Shown here in pieces: positions 35,627 to 44,999 of a stretch of DNA of 64,000 bases; position 1 is the stretch's first letter; the number at the start of each line of letters is the position of its first letter. The notes under the pieces are model-generated. The model ran no database searches, was not told where the DNA came from, and worked only from the letters and a program-made list of their open reading frames with translations. The DNA is from Bartonella sp. WD12.1. Its GTDB lineage: Bacteria > Pseudomonadota > Alphaproteobacteria > Rhizobiales > Rhizobiaceae. The translations under genes and the position numbers were made by a program. The stretch covers positions 558,001 through 622,000 of the forward strand of contig NZ_MUBG01000001.1 in NCBI RefSeq assembly GCF_002022415.1, written 5' to 3'.

Positions 35627-37083
35627 TGACTTTTATCCCTATTGCTGAATTTAGACCAGACACTGCATTTATAAACAGTGGCTATTCGAATGAGATTGTG
35701 AATGTTTTGCCTGCCCCTCAGGCTTATATTCCCTTTCCAACGGTTGCACCTATTTCAGAACCATTTCCCGATGAGATCTTAGGCGTGTATGCTGTACGCT
35801 CATCAGGTGGTGTGCGTATCATTGTGGGTTCACCAACCAAGCTTTACGCGTTTGATAATAGTACGCGTGGATGGAAAGATATCAGCAAGCCTGATACGCT
35901 CTATCATGCCAATGAGACAGCACCTTGGTCATTTGCTTCTTTTGGGGATTATATCATTGCTGTTAATAGTAATGATGCACCACAGGTGCTTTCTTTAAAA
36001 AAGGATGAGAGGTTTGATGATTTGGGAGGGGAGCCTCCACGGGCTGGTATTGTGCGTGTTTGGGGTGATTTTGTTTGTTTGATGAAGCTTACAGATTATC
36101 CAAACCGTGTGCATTGGTCAGGGTTAAATGATGCGCAGTTTTGGACTGTTGGGGAAAACAGCTGTGATTATCAAAATTTTCCAGATGGTGAATATGTTCA
36201 AGGTTCAACACAAGCAACCAACCCATTTATTTTTATGCGATCTTCTATTTACCATGCGACATTTGTACCAGGCTCGAAGATTATATTTAGTTTTACGAAA
36301 GTAAAGGATAAAATAGGAGCCAAAAGCAGCACAGCCATTGCAAGCCGTGGGGAACATACTTTCTTTGTCGCTGATGATGGGTTTTACCAGATCAATAATG
36401 AAGGAGAGATGCTGCCTATTGGTTTTGGTAAAGTCGATAAAACGGTTTTTACACTTTATCATAACTTTTCTATTGATGACATGCACGCGTGCATTGATCC
36501 AGTTTATTCACGGGTATACTTTTCGATCAATGACGATATCGCTGGAATGCATATTTATGTGTATGATTGGATCTTGCAAACATGGAGTGTCATCAAGGGG
36601 CATGATCTTTTCTTATTTCCCTTATTTGCAGTGGGGTATACCTTAGAAGGTCTCGATGAAGTCTCTAACCGTTTGATAGATTTGCCCGCTTCTCTTGATA
36701 GTAAGATATGGCAAAATGGTGCCCCTGTCTTAGGAGCGTTTAATCAAGACAATAGATTTGGGCTTTTTGCTGGCCCGCCGATGGAAGCGGTGATTACCTC
36801 ACAGACGATGGGTAATACGACAAGACAGATCAACCTGATGAGTGAGGCTTTTGTTCAAGCCGATACAACAGAGGGTTTGTTAAGTGTTGGGGCTGCTTTT
36901 ATTCTGGATGATGACAATCGGTTTCATTGGGCAGACGAACGTTATGCGGGCTATAATCACGGGATGTATAATATTCGCTCACGAGCGCGTTATCATGGGT
37001 TGCGTCTGAGAATACCAGAAGGCACACCATGGACGCATATGACAGGTTTTGAAGTAACGCTCAAACCTGCAGGTATCAGATGA
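35626..37083 (+). CDS. P22 gp10-like packaged-DNA stabilisation protein
   Basis: A 485-aa tail-hub protein. The opening FIPIAEFRPDTAFINSGYS and the repeated beta-propeller-like segments (IIVGSPTKLYAFDN, ADDGFYQINNEGEMLPIGF) match P22 gp10, which seals the DNA inside the head. It starts on the TGATG overlap with the preceding gene and ends with an ATGA overlap into the next. Confidence 0.87.
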   Translation: MTFIPIAEFRPDTAFINSGYSNEIVNVLPAPQAYIPFPTVAPISEPFPDEILGVYAVRSSGGVRIIVGSPTKLYAFDNSTRGWKDISKPDTLYHANETAPWSFASFGDYIIAVNSNDAPQVLSLKKDERFDDLGGEPPRAGIVRVWGDFVCLMKLTDYPNRVHWSGLNDAQFWTVGENSCDYQNFPDGEYVQGSTQATNPFIFMRSSIYHATFVPGSKIIFSFTKVKDKIGAKSSTAIASRGEHTFFVADDGFYQINNEGEMLPIGFGKVDKTVFTLYHNFSIDDMHACIDPVYSRVYFSINDDIAGMHIYVYDWILQTWSVIKGHDLFLFPLFAVGYTLEGLDEVSNRLIDLPASLDSKIWQNGAPVLGAFNQDNRFGLFAGPPMEAVITSQTMGNTTRQINLMSEAFVQADTTEGLLSVGAAFILDDDNRFHWADERYAGYNHGMYNIRSRARYHGLRLRIPEGTPWTHMTGFEVTLKPAGIR

Positions 37084-37508
37084 ATTTGAAAGTTTATAAC
37101 ACACAGCAATGGAGTGCTGAACAAATAGCACCTTATTGGCGTAATATCTTAAAATCGATTGCTTATTTTATTGATAAGTTTCCCGATGATTATGATCTTG
37201 AGACACTTTTGAGCGATATTTTAAAAGGGGAAAAGCTTCTTTGGATTATCGTTGATGAGCACGAAAATTTTATGGCTCATATCACTACACAATTGGATCA
37301 TCTTATTACAGGGGTAAAGCGTGCGGTTATTGTGACGCTTGGTGGAACAGGTGGGCAGCATTTAAGTCAGATTATTCCACATATTGAGGACTATTACAAA
37401 GAACAAGGGGCAGACGAGCTTATCATCATAGGCCGGCGTGGATGGGAGAGATCTCTTAAAGCGCATGGCTACTGCGTTAATCTTTTAGAATATAGAAAGC
37501 AGCTTTAA
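37080..37508 (+). CDS. Hypothetical phage protein, GNAT-like fold
   Basis: A 142-aa protein. KLLWIIVDEHENFMAHITTQ, then RAVIVTLGGTGGQHLSQII and DELIIIGRRGWERSL resemble the strand-helix pattern of GNAT acetyltransferases, including a GG-rich loop where acetyl-CoA would bind. Such genes are common after gp10 in podoviral prophages. Activity is not established. ATGA overlap with the gene before. Confidence 0.65.
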   Translation: MNLKVYNTQQWSAEQIAPYWRNILKSIAYFIDKFPDDYDLETLLSDILKGEKLLWIIVDEHENFMAHITTQLDHLITGVKRAVIVTLGGTGGQHLSQIIPHIEDYYKEQGADELIIIGRRGWERSLKAHGYCVNLLEYRKQL

Positions 37509-37509
37509 C

Positions 37510-38553
37510 ATGGGAAAAAATAAAAAACCAAAGGTGACACAAAACACGACACAGACAAATGCACCTCCTGCGTGGGCACAAGGTATTTTTGAGCTTGGTG
37601 CCAATGATGCGATGAATCTTTACAATAGTGGCAGTGGGAAGGAGGTTTATCAGGGGGATCGTGTTACCAATTTGAGTGATCAGACATTGGGTGCGATTAC
37701 AGGGCTTAACAACACGGCTCAAAGCTATAATAACAGCTATTTAAATGGGCTTGCCACGGGACCAAATGCAGCAAGTCAAAATTTAAGCAACATGGCTTCT
37801 GGGGCGCAAATAGGCGCTAACCCTTATTTTAATGAAGCCCTTCAAAACACCTTAAACAATACGGCGAACTCTATTAACAGTTCAATGTCAGGGGCAGGGC
37901 GTTATGGTTCAGGGGCACATACGGGTGTTCTTGCCAATGAATTGGGGGGTATTGCAACCCAAGCGATGGCACAGCAATATAACCAAGATGTCAACAATAT
38001 GATGGCTGCCAATAGTTTGATTGACCAGGCTAACCAAAACCAGCTTGCAGGGGCATCGAATTTCTTCCAAGGTCAAGGTCAGGCGAATATAAATGCGCTT
38101 GCGGGAGGCAGTTTGATTGATGCCAATAATCAGCAGAAACTTGATGCAGAGCGGGAAAAATGGGAGCAGCAGAATAATCTTGAATGGGATCAGTTAAGTA
38201 AGTTACTGGCCGCAGGAGGGGCTGTTTCTGGCAATTACGGTACACAAACAGGGCAATCGACAACACTTGTTCCAAACAATCCATGGGCAACTATTGGAGG
38301 TATTGGGGGTATTTTTGGTGGAATGCCGGGGTTAAGTGATCGAAGAGCAAAAGAGAACATTGTTGAAGTTGGGTATAGAGATGGACACAAGCTCTATGAC
38401 TATAATTACAAAGGGTGCTCTAAACGCTATCGAGGGGTAATGGCGCAAGATATTCTTGCAACAAATCCTGAGGCTGTTTTCTTAAATACTGTCACCGGCC
38501 TTTTGCATGTTGATTATAGCAAGCTTGGTTTTAATATGGAAAGGGTTGCTTAA
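37510..38553 (+). CDS. Tail/ejection protein with C-terminal S74-type chaperone-like region
   Basis: A 347-aa protein. Residues 1-265 are Gly/Asn/Ser/Ala-rich and repetitive (ASQNLSNMASGAQIGANPYF). The C-terminal ~75 residues (LSDRRAKENIVEVGYRDG, RGVMAQDILATNPEAV, VDYSKLGFN) resemble the intramolecular chaperone region of peptidase S74-type tail fibres. It has the place of P22 gp7/gp14-like genes, so it may be an ejected virion protein rather than a fibre. Confidence 0.65.
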   Translation: MGKNKKPKVTQNTTQTNAPPAWAQGIFELGANDAMNLYNSGSGKEVYQGDRVTNLSDQTLGAITGLNNTAQSYNNSYLNGLATGPNAASQNLSNMASGAQIGANPYFNEALQNTLNNTANSINSSMSGAGRYGSGAHTGVLANELGGIATQAMAQQYNQDVNNMMAANSLIDQANQNQLAGASNFFQGQGQANINALAGGSLIDANNQQKLDAEREKWEQQNNLEWDQLSKLLAAGGAVSGNYGTQTGQSTTLVPNNPWATIGGIGGIFGGMPGLSDRRAKENIVEVGYRDGHKLYDYNYKGCSKRYRGVMAQDILATNPEAVFLNTVTGLLHVDYSKLGFNMERVA

Positions 38554-40286
38554 TGTCTAGATTTGATGAGTTAGATCCACCTTTGGGTCAAGAAAATGGC
38601 CGCAATAATAAAGGGTTTATGCATTTTTTTGCTCGTTCTGACCCGTTCCTTAAGCATATCAATAAACAAGACAGGCGTTATAATCGACAAAAGGCCACTC
38701 TTCAGGATCTTATTCGAGGCGTTTATGATGAACCTGAAGAAACGGGTAAAAAAGGGCTTAAAGATTTAATTGTATCTGTTACAGATTTAAAAAGTCAGAT
38801 GCCTCCTTTATCAGATTACTCAATCAAAACAAACAATACACCCCAACTCTATCAAGGCAATTCTTTAGAGAATGCTGTGTCGTTGGCGCCCCAATCTGAA
38901 TTTGTTTCTCCTATTGATATGCCTTCACAAGATGAAGCAGAGCAACAGCAAAAGGATGCAATGAATTATATTGCTGAGCTCAACAGAGGAGGACCTGCCC
39001 CAGAGCAATTGCAGGGTGATGCGCCTTTGAATGAAGAGGAGGCTTTGAGTGAGGAAGGGGCTTTACAAGCAAATGATAAGCCAGAGCAAGCTGTAAATGG
39101 TGAAGCAGAAGATTTTTTCCAAAGGTTAGTGGGGGGCAATGGAGATACACAGGCGCATGATAAATACAGTGCGAGCGGTTTATGGGATCGTTTTAAGAAC
39201 TCGGAATTTTCAGAGCGTTTAATGGATTCTTTTGCTGGTCTTGCTTCGGGGCAAACACCTCAAGAGAGCTTTTCAAATGCAGCACTTAAATTGCGCCAGG
39301 GCAATAGTGAGCGGGCTCAACGTCAGCAAATTTTAAAAGTTTTACAATCCAAAGGATATAGTGATCAAGAGGCGCAAGCAATTGCACAAAACCCTGATCT
39401 TGCTACGAAAATCATGAGCGATACGTTAAGCCCTACTGGCCTTCAGGAGGGGTATAGAATACTCACACCCGAAGAAAAGGAAGCGCACGGCTTGCCCGGT
39501 GATATGGCTTACCAAATATCAACACAGACGGGCAAGATTGAACCTCTCAAGGGAACACAAAGAACAGATGATCCTAACAATATGCTTTCAAGGCCTGAGC
39601 TTGGACATATGTATGTTAAAGATGAAAATGGCAACATACGTTCTGTACTTATTCCAGGAAGTGATGCAGAGCGTAAAAGAATAGATGAAGAGAACAAGAA
39701 AAAAGTAGAATTTGCAAACAAATCTTTTAAAGCAGAACAGTTCATTGGAATGGTAGAAAAATTACAGGAAAAATTGGATAAAAATCATAGCATTGTTGGT
39801 TTTTTGGGTTATTGGGAATCGCTCATACCAGGAACACCTGCTTCTCAATTTAAGTCTATGCTTAATGTTATTAAAGCAAACATTGCAATTGATAGATTGA
39901 TGCAAATGAAAGATCTTGCGCCAAATGGAGCATCAGGCTTTGGGAACTTATCTAACGTTGAATTTATGGCACTGCAGAACTCTATAGCTGCTTTAGAACA
40001 AGACCTTTCACCTGAGCAGATGAAAGAATCTTTCCAAACGATTATTGATACTTACAAGAAAGCCAATAAAGCAACGCGGATACTTCTTTTTAGTGAAGGA
40101 GAAGTATCACCTGAACTTGTTCAAGAAGCATACGGAATTGAAGCTTATAAAAATCAAGATAAGGCGCAACAGACGCAAGATGAGCAGCCACGTGTGACGG
40201 AATATACGCAATTTGATACGTTACCAGAAGGTTATGCATTCCTTGATAGTGACAATCGCGTTAGAAGGAAACAAAGCAATGGCTGA
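38553..40286 (+). CDS. Large virion protein, probable DNA-ejection protein
   Basis: A 577-aa acidic, Gln-rich, mostly helical protein. Residues 230-300 contain SFAGLASGQTPQESFSNAALKLRQG, and the middle is long amphipathic helix (KKVEFANKSFKAEQFIGMV). No signal peptide or enzyme motif. The position between tail hub and transglycosylase genes matches the ejection proteins of P22. Its stop lies inside the start of the next gene. Confidence 0.6.
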   Translation: MSRFDELDPPLGQENGRNNKGFMHFFARSDPFLKHINKQDRRYNRQKATLQDLIRGVYDEPEETGKKGLKDLIVSVTDLKSQMPPLSDYSIKTNNTPQLYQGNSLENAVSLAPQSEFVSPIDMPSQDEAEQQQKDAMNYIAELNRGGPAPEQLQGDAPLNEEEALSEEGALQANDKPEQAVNGEAEDFFQRLVGGNGDTQAHDKYSASGLWDRFKNSEFSERLMDSFAGLASGQTPQESFSNAALKLRQGNSERAQRQQILKVLQSKGYSDQEAQAIAQNPDLATKIMSDTLSPTGLQEGYRILTPEEKEAHGLPGDMAYQISTQTGKIEPLKGTQRTDDPNNMLSRPELGHMYVKDENGNIRSVLIPGSDAERKRIDEENKKKVEFANKSFKAEQFIGMVEKLQEKLDKNHSIVGFLGYWESLIPGTPASQFKSMLNVIKANIAIDRLMQMKDLAPNGASGFGNLSNVEFMALQNSIAALEQDLSPEQMKESFQTIIDTYKKANKATRILLFSEGEVSPELVQEAYGIEAYKNQDKAQQTQDEQPRVTEYTQFDTLPEGYAFLDSDNRVRRKQSNG

Positions 40287-42870
40287 GTTAAGACAACCCA
40301 TGACAAACGAAAAGCCTTTTGATAAGCGATTAGTTGATAAGCGATTGCTTGATACAAACTATAATAATGCTGAAGTTCTTGGTCATATAAGTGACTTTAC
40401 TCCAGAACAACTCCGAGAGATTTTCTCAAAAAATAAGGAGTTGCTTGAGAAAGCAAAAAAAAATAAAATTTCATCTCCCCCTCCTTTTGATAAGCGATTA
40501 GTTGATAAACGATTGCTTGACACAGACTATAATAATTCTCCTGTTCTTGGTCATATAAGTGACTTTACCCCAGAACAGCTCCGAGAGATTTTCTCAAGGA
40601 ATAAAGAATTACTTGCTAAAGCAAGACAAAATGGTTCTATCACAAACAATAATAAACCAACGACACAAGAAGATAGTCCTAAAACGAGTACTATGGAGGC
40701 TTTGGGATGGGGGACAGTTCACGGAGCGACTTTGGGCTATGATGATGAAATAGGAGCACTTTTTGGAAAAGAAACATATGACGACGGAGTGAAGAGACGG
40801 CGTGACTATCAAAAGTTGTTGGCTAAAGAGCATCCTTATGCTTATTTCGCCGGTAATTTAGCTGGTGGTGTGGCAGCCCTAGTTCCTGCAATAGTTGCAG
40901 GCCCTGTTGCAGCAGGTGGTGCTGCTGTTGCACGTGGTGCGCTTGCTGCTGGACGTGCTGCTCCTGCTATTGGACGAGGTATAGCTGGTGCTATACGTGG
41001 TGCTCCTGCTGCTATGCGCGCTATGCCTTCAGCTGTACGCGCTGTTCCCGCTGCTATGCGTGCTGCTCCTGCTGCTGTTGGACGTGGTGCACTTGCTACT
41101 GGACGTGCTATTCCCGGTGCTATACGTGCTACTCCTACAGCAGCAAAAGCTGTAGGTAAAGCTGTAATGAGTCCTGTAAATAAGGCAGCCACAAGAACTT
41201 CAGGTGCAGCTGCAGATTATGTAAGTAGAGCAGAGGCAAAAGCATTTCATTCTGCATTAGCGCAAGGAGCCACACGGGCAGAAGCAAAACTTGCAGGGGA
41301 AGCAGCTGCAAAGAAAGCCGTAGCAAAGTTTAATACAATACGCGCAGCAAAAATCGGTGGAATCTATGGAGCTATAGCAGGAAGTGGTGAAGGGGAAGGT
41401 TGGGGGAATACTATAGTAACTACTGGATTTGGTGGGGCATTTGGTGGTCTTACACCCTTTGCTCTATCAGCAGCAGCGCCTCTTGTCACAAAACCAGCTA
41501 GTGCAACGACTTCTTTTGTTAAAAAAACGCTTCCAAAATGGGTTCGTGGAAGTCAACCAGGTGAAGTTCAAATAAGCAACAAAGCGCTTAAAGAGATAAG
41601 TCGTGCTTTAGACAATGCAGGTATTCATGATCTTGACAAGGCTTTAAAGTGGAAAGGCTCTGATTCAATGATCATTGATTTAAGTGATCAGCTTGCTGCA
41701 CGGGCTTTAAGAGAGGCAAAAAAAGACTATCCTACACATTCAATAATGAGCAATCGTTTAGGAGCTAGGCAAGCTGAAAGTACTCAACGTGTAAGGGAAA
41801 GACTAAATGAAACACTCGGTAAGAAAGTTAATACACTTGATTTAAAGCAAGACATTATTAACACCGCAAAAAGAGAGGCTGAACCGCTCTATGAAAAGGC
41901 ATTTACTGCACCCATTGCAGAGTCTGTTATGAAAGATTTACAGCTTTTAGAAGAAAGTCCTGCATTTAATGACGCACGTAAAAAAGCAATTGCGGGCTTG
42001 TTAAACGTGGGAGATGAAACAGTTATAGCAAATCGTAAAAATCCAGAAATGAGTATGCAGATTTTGCACAGAATAAAGGGGGACATAGATAATCAGATTA
42101 AATTAGCTCTCAGAGAAGATAATCAAACACATGCTGCAGATTTGATGAATGTGAAGGAACGTCTTCTTCGTGTTTTAGATACGTCATCTCCACATTATAC
42201 CCAAGCAAGAAAGTTTTACCATGATGAGCGCACTCTTGGCAGCGCCTTATCTCAAGGTGAAAAAGCGTTTGATAAGAATGTTACGCTTGATATGATCAAA
42301 AATCAGCTTTCAGGCTTGGAATCTAAAGAACTGGATGCGTTTAGAAAAGGTGCACGTTCACAGATAGAACATGCAGCAGCCAATGTACAAAGCCCTGAGA
42401 ATAGTCTTTCCAATTTGTTTAATACGCAAAGTGGACAAGAGAAATTACGGCTCATTTATGGTAAGGATAAAGCAAACCAAATGGTGAAAGCTTTACGGCC
42501 AGAGGTTGAGAGATCAGAGTTATTTGCTCGCCTTCCAAGGAACGAGGGTGAGCTCGGATCAAAGGCAGGAGAAGCACTTGATAATGTAAGTAAGTCTAGC
42601 CTTCGTACTACAATAATGAATTTTTTTACAGGGTCAGTCAAGCGTGGAGTGTCGTCAATCGATAGAAATGTCGAGAGAGATATTGCAGAACTCATAACAG
42701 CCCATGAACGTGGGGATGTTAGGTTATCGAGACAAAAATCTGTTGAGTTAATTAACAAGTTTCGTAAAGCAGAACAGAAGCGTTTAATCACACAAGAAGA
42801 ATTTGTAAAGTTCATCAATTTGCTTAATGTTCTATCGACGGGCAGCTATATTAGAGGGCTTAAAAATTAA
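40279..42870 (+). CDS. Very large ejection-type protein with duplicated N-terminal motif
   Basis: About 863 aa starting MAELRQPMTNEKPF after AAGGAAAC. The N-terminus has two near-identical ~45-residue copies (KRLVDKRLLDTNYNNAEVLG at residues about 14 and 73). Then comes an Ala/Gly/Pro/Arg stretch of about 100 residues (AAMRAAPAAVGRGALATGRA) and a long helical C-terminus. It is the size and position of P22 gp16 or a T7-like inner-core protein carried into the host membrane. The ATG at 40213 is inside the preceding gene and unlikely. Confidence 0.6.
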   Translation: MAELRQPMTNEKPFDKRLVDKRLLDTNYNNAEVLGHISDFTPEQLREIFSKNKELLEKAKKNKISSPPPFDKRLVDKRLLDTDYNNSPVLGHISDFTPEQLREIFSRNKELLAKARQNGSITNNNKPTTQEDSPKTSTMEALGWGTVHGATLGYDDEIGALFGKETYDDGVKRRRDYQKLLAKEHPYAYFAGNLAGGVAALVPAIVAGPVAAGGAAVARGALAAGRAAPAIGRGIAGAIRGAPAAMRAMPSAVRAVPAAMRAAPAAVGRGALATGRAIPGAIRATPTAAKAVGKAVMSPVNKAATRTSGAAADYVSRAEAKAFHSALAQGATRAEAKLAGEAAAKKAVAKFNTIRAAKIGGIYGAIAGSGEGEGWGNTIVTTGFGGAFGGLTPFALSAAAPLVTKPASATTSFVKKTLPKWVRGSQPGEVQISNKALKEISRALDNAGIHDLDKALKWKGSDSMIIDLSDQLAARALREAKKDYPTHSIMSNRLGARQAESTQRVRERLNETLGKKVNTLDLKQDIINTAKREAEPLYEKAFTAPIAESVMKDLQLLEESPAFNDARKKAIAGLLNVGDETVIANRKNPEMSMQILHRIKGDIDNQIKLALREDNQTHAADLMNVKERLLRVLDTSSPHYTQARKFYHDERTLGSALSQGEKAFDKNVTLDMIKNQLSGLESKELDAFRKGARSQIEHAAANVQSPENSLSNLFNTQSGQEKLRLIYGKDKANQMVKALRPEVERSELFARLPRNEGELGSKAGEALDNVSKSSLRTTIMNFFTGSVKRGVSSIDRNVERDIAELITAHERGDVRLSRQKSVELINKFRKAEQKRLITQEEFVKFINLLNVLSTGSYIRGLKN

Positions 42871-43739
42871 TGATTAATTTTCATCCTGATGTTCACAGTG
42901 CCATCTCCCAGGCGGCACAAAGGTATGATTTACCCGAAAGCTTTCTTAAACGCGTGGCGATGATAGAAAGTGGTGGTGATCCCAATGCAAGAAATAAGAA
43001 CAGTAGTGCAGGTGGGCTTTATCAATTTTTAGATTCAACAGCACGCCAATATAAGTTGGATAACAAGTTTGATCCACTTCAATCGATTGATGCGATGGCA
43101 CGGTTTACCAAAGACAATATCCGTTATTTGCAAACAGCTTTGGGAAGAGCACCTTCAGAAGCTGAACTTTATTTAGCACATCAACAAGGGCCAGCGGGGG
43201 CTGCAAGGCTTATTAAAAACCCAAATGCACCAGCAAGCCAGCTGTTAACCCCCCAGGCAATAGCCCTTAATGGTGGCCGCCCTGGTGCAACAGCAGGTGA
43301 TTTTATGAATCATGTTTATCAGCTGTACAATAAAACAGCACAGCCTGAGCAAGGTTATAGGCAAGCGGTTCCACCACGTGGCATGCAAAGGCTTCAAAAT
43401 GTAATGCAGGGTGATCAATTGGTTGCACAGAATATGGCAATGTATCCTCAAATGGTGCCTCCTGAAAATGTTGCACGTACTGATTTTCTAAAAAAAGGCG
43501 TGGATGGTTTAACGCAGTTAATCAAAGAGAATGCGCAAAATTATGATCAACAGATACAGATGGCACAAAATCACATGATGCAGCAGCCTGTGTTTTCACA
43601 AGCAGGGGCACGCCCTGCAGATCTAACGCCTTTGATTGACCCGTCACGACGTCAACCTGTTTCTTCTTTAAATGGTCGACAAAGAGGAGATCAATTGCGC
43701 AAAGAGTTCTTAACAAGGGCAGGAGTTTATAATGTCTGA
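42870..43739 (+). CDS. Virion lytic transglycosylase (SLT domain)
   Basis: A 289-aa protein. The N-terminal SLT/goose-lysozyme-like domain has LKRVAMIESGGDPNARNKNSSAGGLYQFLDSTAR, where the Glu of MIESGG is catalytic, plus AELYLAHQQGPAGAARLI. The C-terminal ~120 residues are Gln-rich. It probably degrades peptidoglycan locally during DNA entry. Starts on a TAATG overlap with the previous gene. Confidence 0.88.
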   Translation: MINFHPDVHSAISQAAQRYDLPESFLKRVAMIESGGDPNARNKNSSAGGLYQFLDSTARQYKLDNKFDPLQSIDAMARFTKDNIRYLQTALGRAPSEAELYLAHQQGPAGAARLIKNPNAPASQLLTPQAIALNGGRPGATAGDFMNHVYQLYNKTAQPEQGYRQAVPPRGMQRLQNVMQGDQLVAQNMAMYPQMVPPENVARTDFLKKGVDGLTQLIKENAQNYDQQIQMAQNHMMQQPVFSQAGARPADLTPLIDPSRRQPVSSLNGRQRGDQLRKEFLTRAGVYNV

Positions 43740-44712
43740 TATTTATGATTGGTCACTGACAGCGGATACAAACGCACACTCAGATGATATTATTAATTGG
43801 GCACAAGGTCAGCCGCCCAGTTCTGTTAATAATAGTGCACGTGCTATGATGCAGCGTATACGAGAATATCTTGCAGATAATGGCGGGAGTATTGAAGCAA
43901 AGTTTGTCGTCAACAGTCAAGAAAAGACGACATCAATTACACTCAATACAGTTTCTCCTATCACGGAATATAAGAATGATATCTTTATACGTTTTAAGGC
44001 AAGCGACACAAATGTTGGTGCGACAACAATAACCGTCAATCGTTTGAGTGAGAAGCCTGTTTATAAGATGACCGATGCAGGTGTTATGCCTTTAGAAGGT
44101 GGTGAACTGCAAAAAGATGGCATTTATGAACTGGTCTATAATAACAACACACTAACAAGAAGTCTTGATGGTTGGTATTTATTAAACCCAACCCCAAAAA
44201 CACCTCCTAAGATAGAAATTTTTCCAGCTGGGTTTATTGCGACATTTGCAATGAAAGAAGTGCCAGGTGGTTGGCTTTTGTGTGATGGTGCAAGCTATGA
44301 GCGCAAGAAATATCCTCGGTTGTTCAAGGCAATAGATATATATTGGGGAGCAGATAGCGATACTACTTTTAGAGTACCCGATTTTAGGGGGATGTTTTTA
44401 CGTGGTTTTGATAATGGGCGTGGTGTAGATCAGGGTAGAAAATTTGCTGAAAAGCAGCAAGATAGCTTGAAAACGCATACACATGGCTGCACCATTGAAA
44501 TGTCAGGGGCGCATGTACACCAGTATCAGTATGAGGCGTTAAGAAGACCTGGCAGTCCTATTGGTGGAAGAAACCCTGCCTTTTATAGCCAAAATATAAG
44601 AGCAAATACAGCCTCAGCAGGTGCACATACGCATAGTGCAACGATTTATTCAACAGGTGGAGCAGAAACACGCCCTATTAATACAACGGTTGTTTACGCC
44701 ATAAAATCATAA
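43732..44712 (+). CDS. Tail fibre protein with tail-collar domain
   Basis: A 326-aa protein. The N-terminus (INWAQGQPPSSVNNSARAMM) is a common phage tail-attachment motif. The C-terminus is a tail-collar domain: GFIATFAMKEVPGGWLLCDG, RVPDFRGMFLRGFDNGRGVD and His-rich HTHGCTIEMSGAHVH, typical of metal-binding trimeric tips. Overlaps the previous gene by 8 bp. Confidence 0.9.
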   Translation: MSDIYDWSLTADTNAHSDDIINWAQGQPPSSVNNSARAMMQRIREYLADNGGSIEAKFVVNSQEKTTSITLNTVSPITEYKNDIFIRFKASDTNVGATTITVNRLSEKPVYKMTDAGVMPLEGGELQKDGIYELVYNNNTLTRSLDGWYLLNPTPKTPPKIEIFPAGFIATFAMKEVPGGWLLCDGASYERKKYPRLFKAIDIYWGADSDTTFRVPDFRGMFLRGFDNGRGVDQGRKFAEKQQDSLKTHTHGCTIEMSGAHVHQYQYEALRRPGSPIGGRNPAFYSQNIRANTASAGAHTHSATIYSTGGAETRPINTTVVYAIKS

Positions 44713-44725
44713 AGGTTTTTTAAAG

Positions 44726-44986
44726 ATGATCAATAATCCCTCGGCAATTGATGAGATTGCCGACACAGGGCAGATTCGTGTTCTTTTTTATGCAAGTCAT
44801 AAATTAGTTCATGCGCCATTAAATAAGGTTCTTGATAAGGTCAAAGACGATATTCAGCATGATCTTTTGAATGTTTTTACAGCTTACCAAAAAGAGACAG
44901 AGCAACGCATTGAGACTTTGCAAGAAGCCGTTGATGAATTGCGTTTGCAACTTGTCAATCTAACACATCCCGAAGATACAAATTAA
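44726..44986 (+). CDS. Small coiled-coil phage protein between tail fibre genes
   Basis: An 86-aa helical protein: QKETEQRIETLQEAVDELRLQ is a clear heptad coiled coil at the C-terminus. Lies 13 bp after one tail fibre gene and 13 bp before the other. Probably a fibre assembly or linker protein; no family recognised. Confidence 0.55.
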   Translation: MINNPSAIDEIADTGQIRVLFYASHKLVHAPLNKVLDKVKDDIQHDLLNVFTAYQKETEQRIETLQEAVDELRLQLVNLTHPEDTN

Positions 44987-44999
44987 GGAATTCAAAGCG

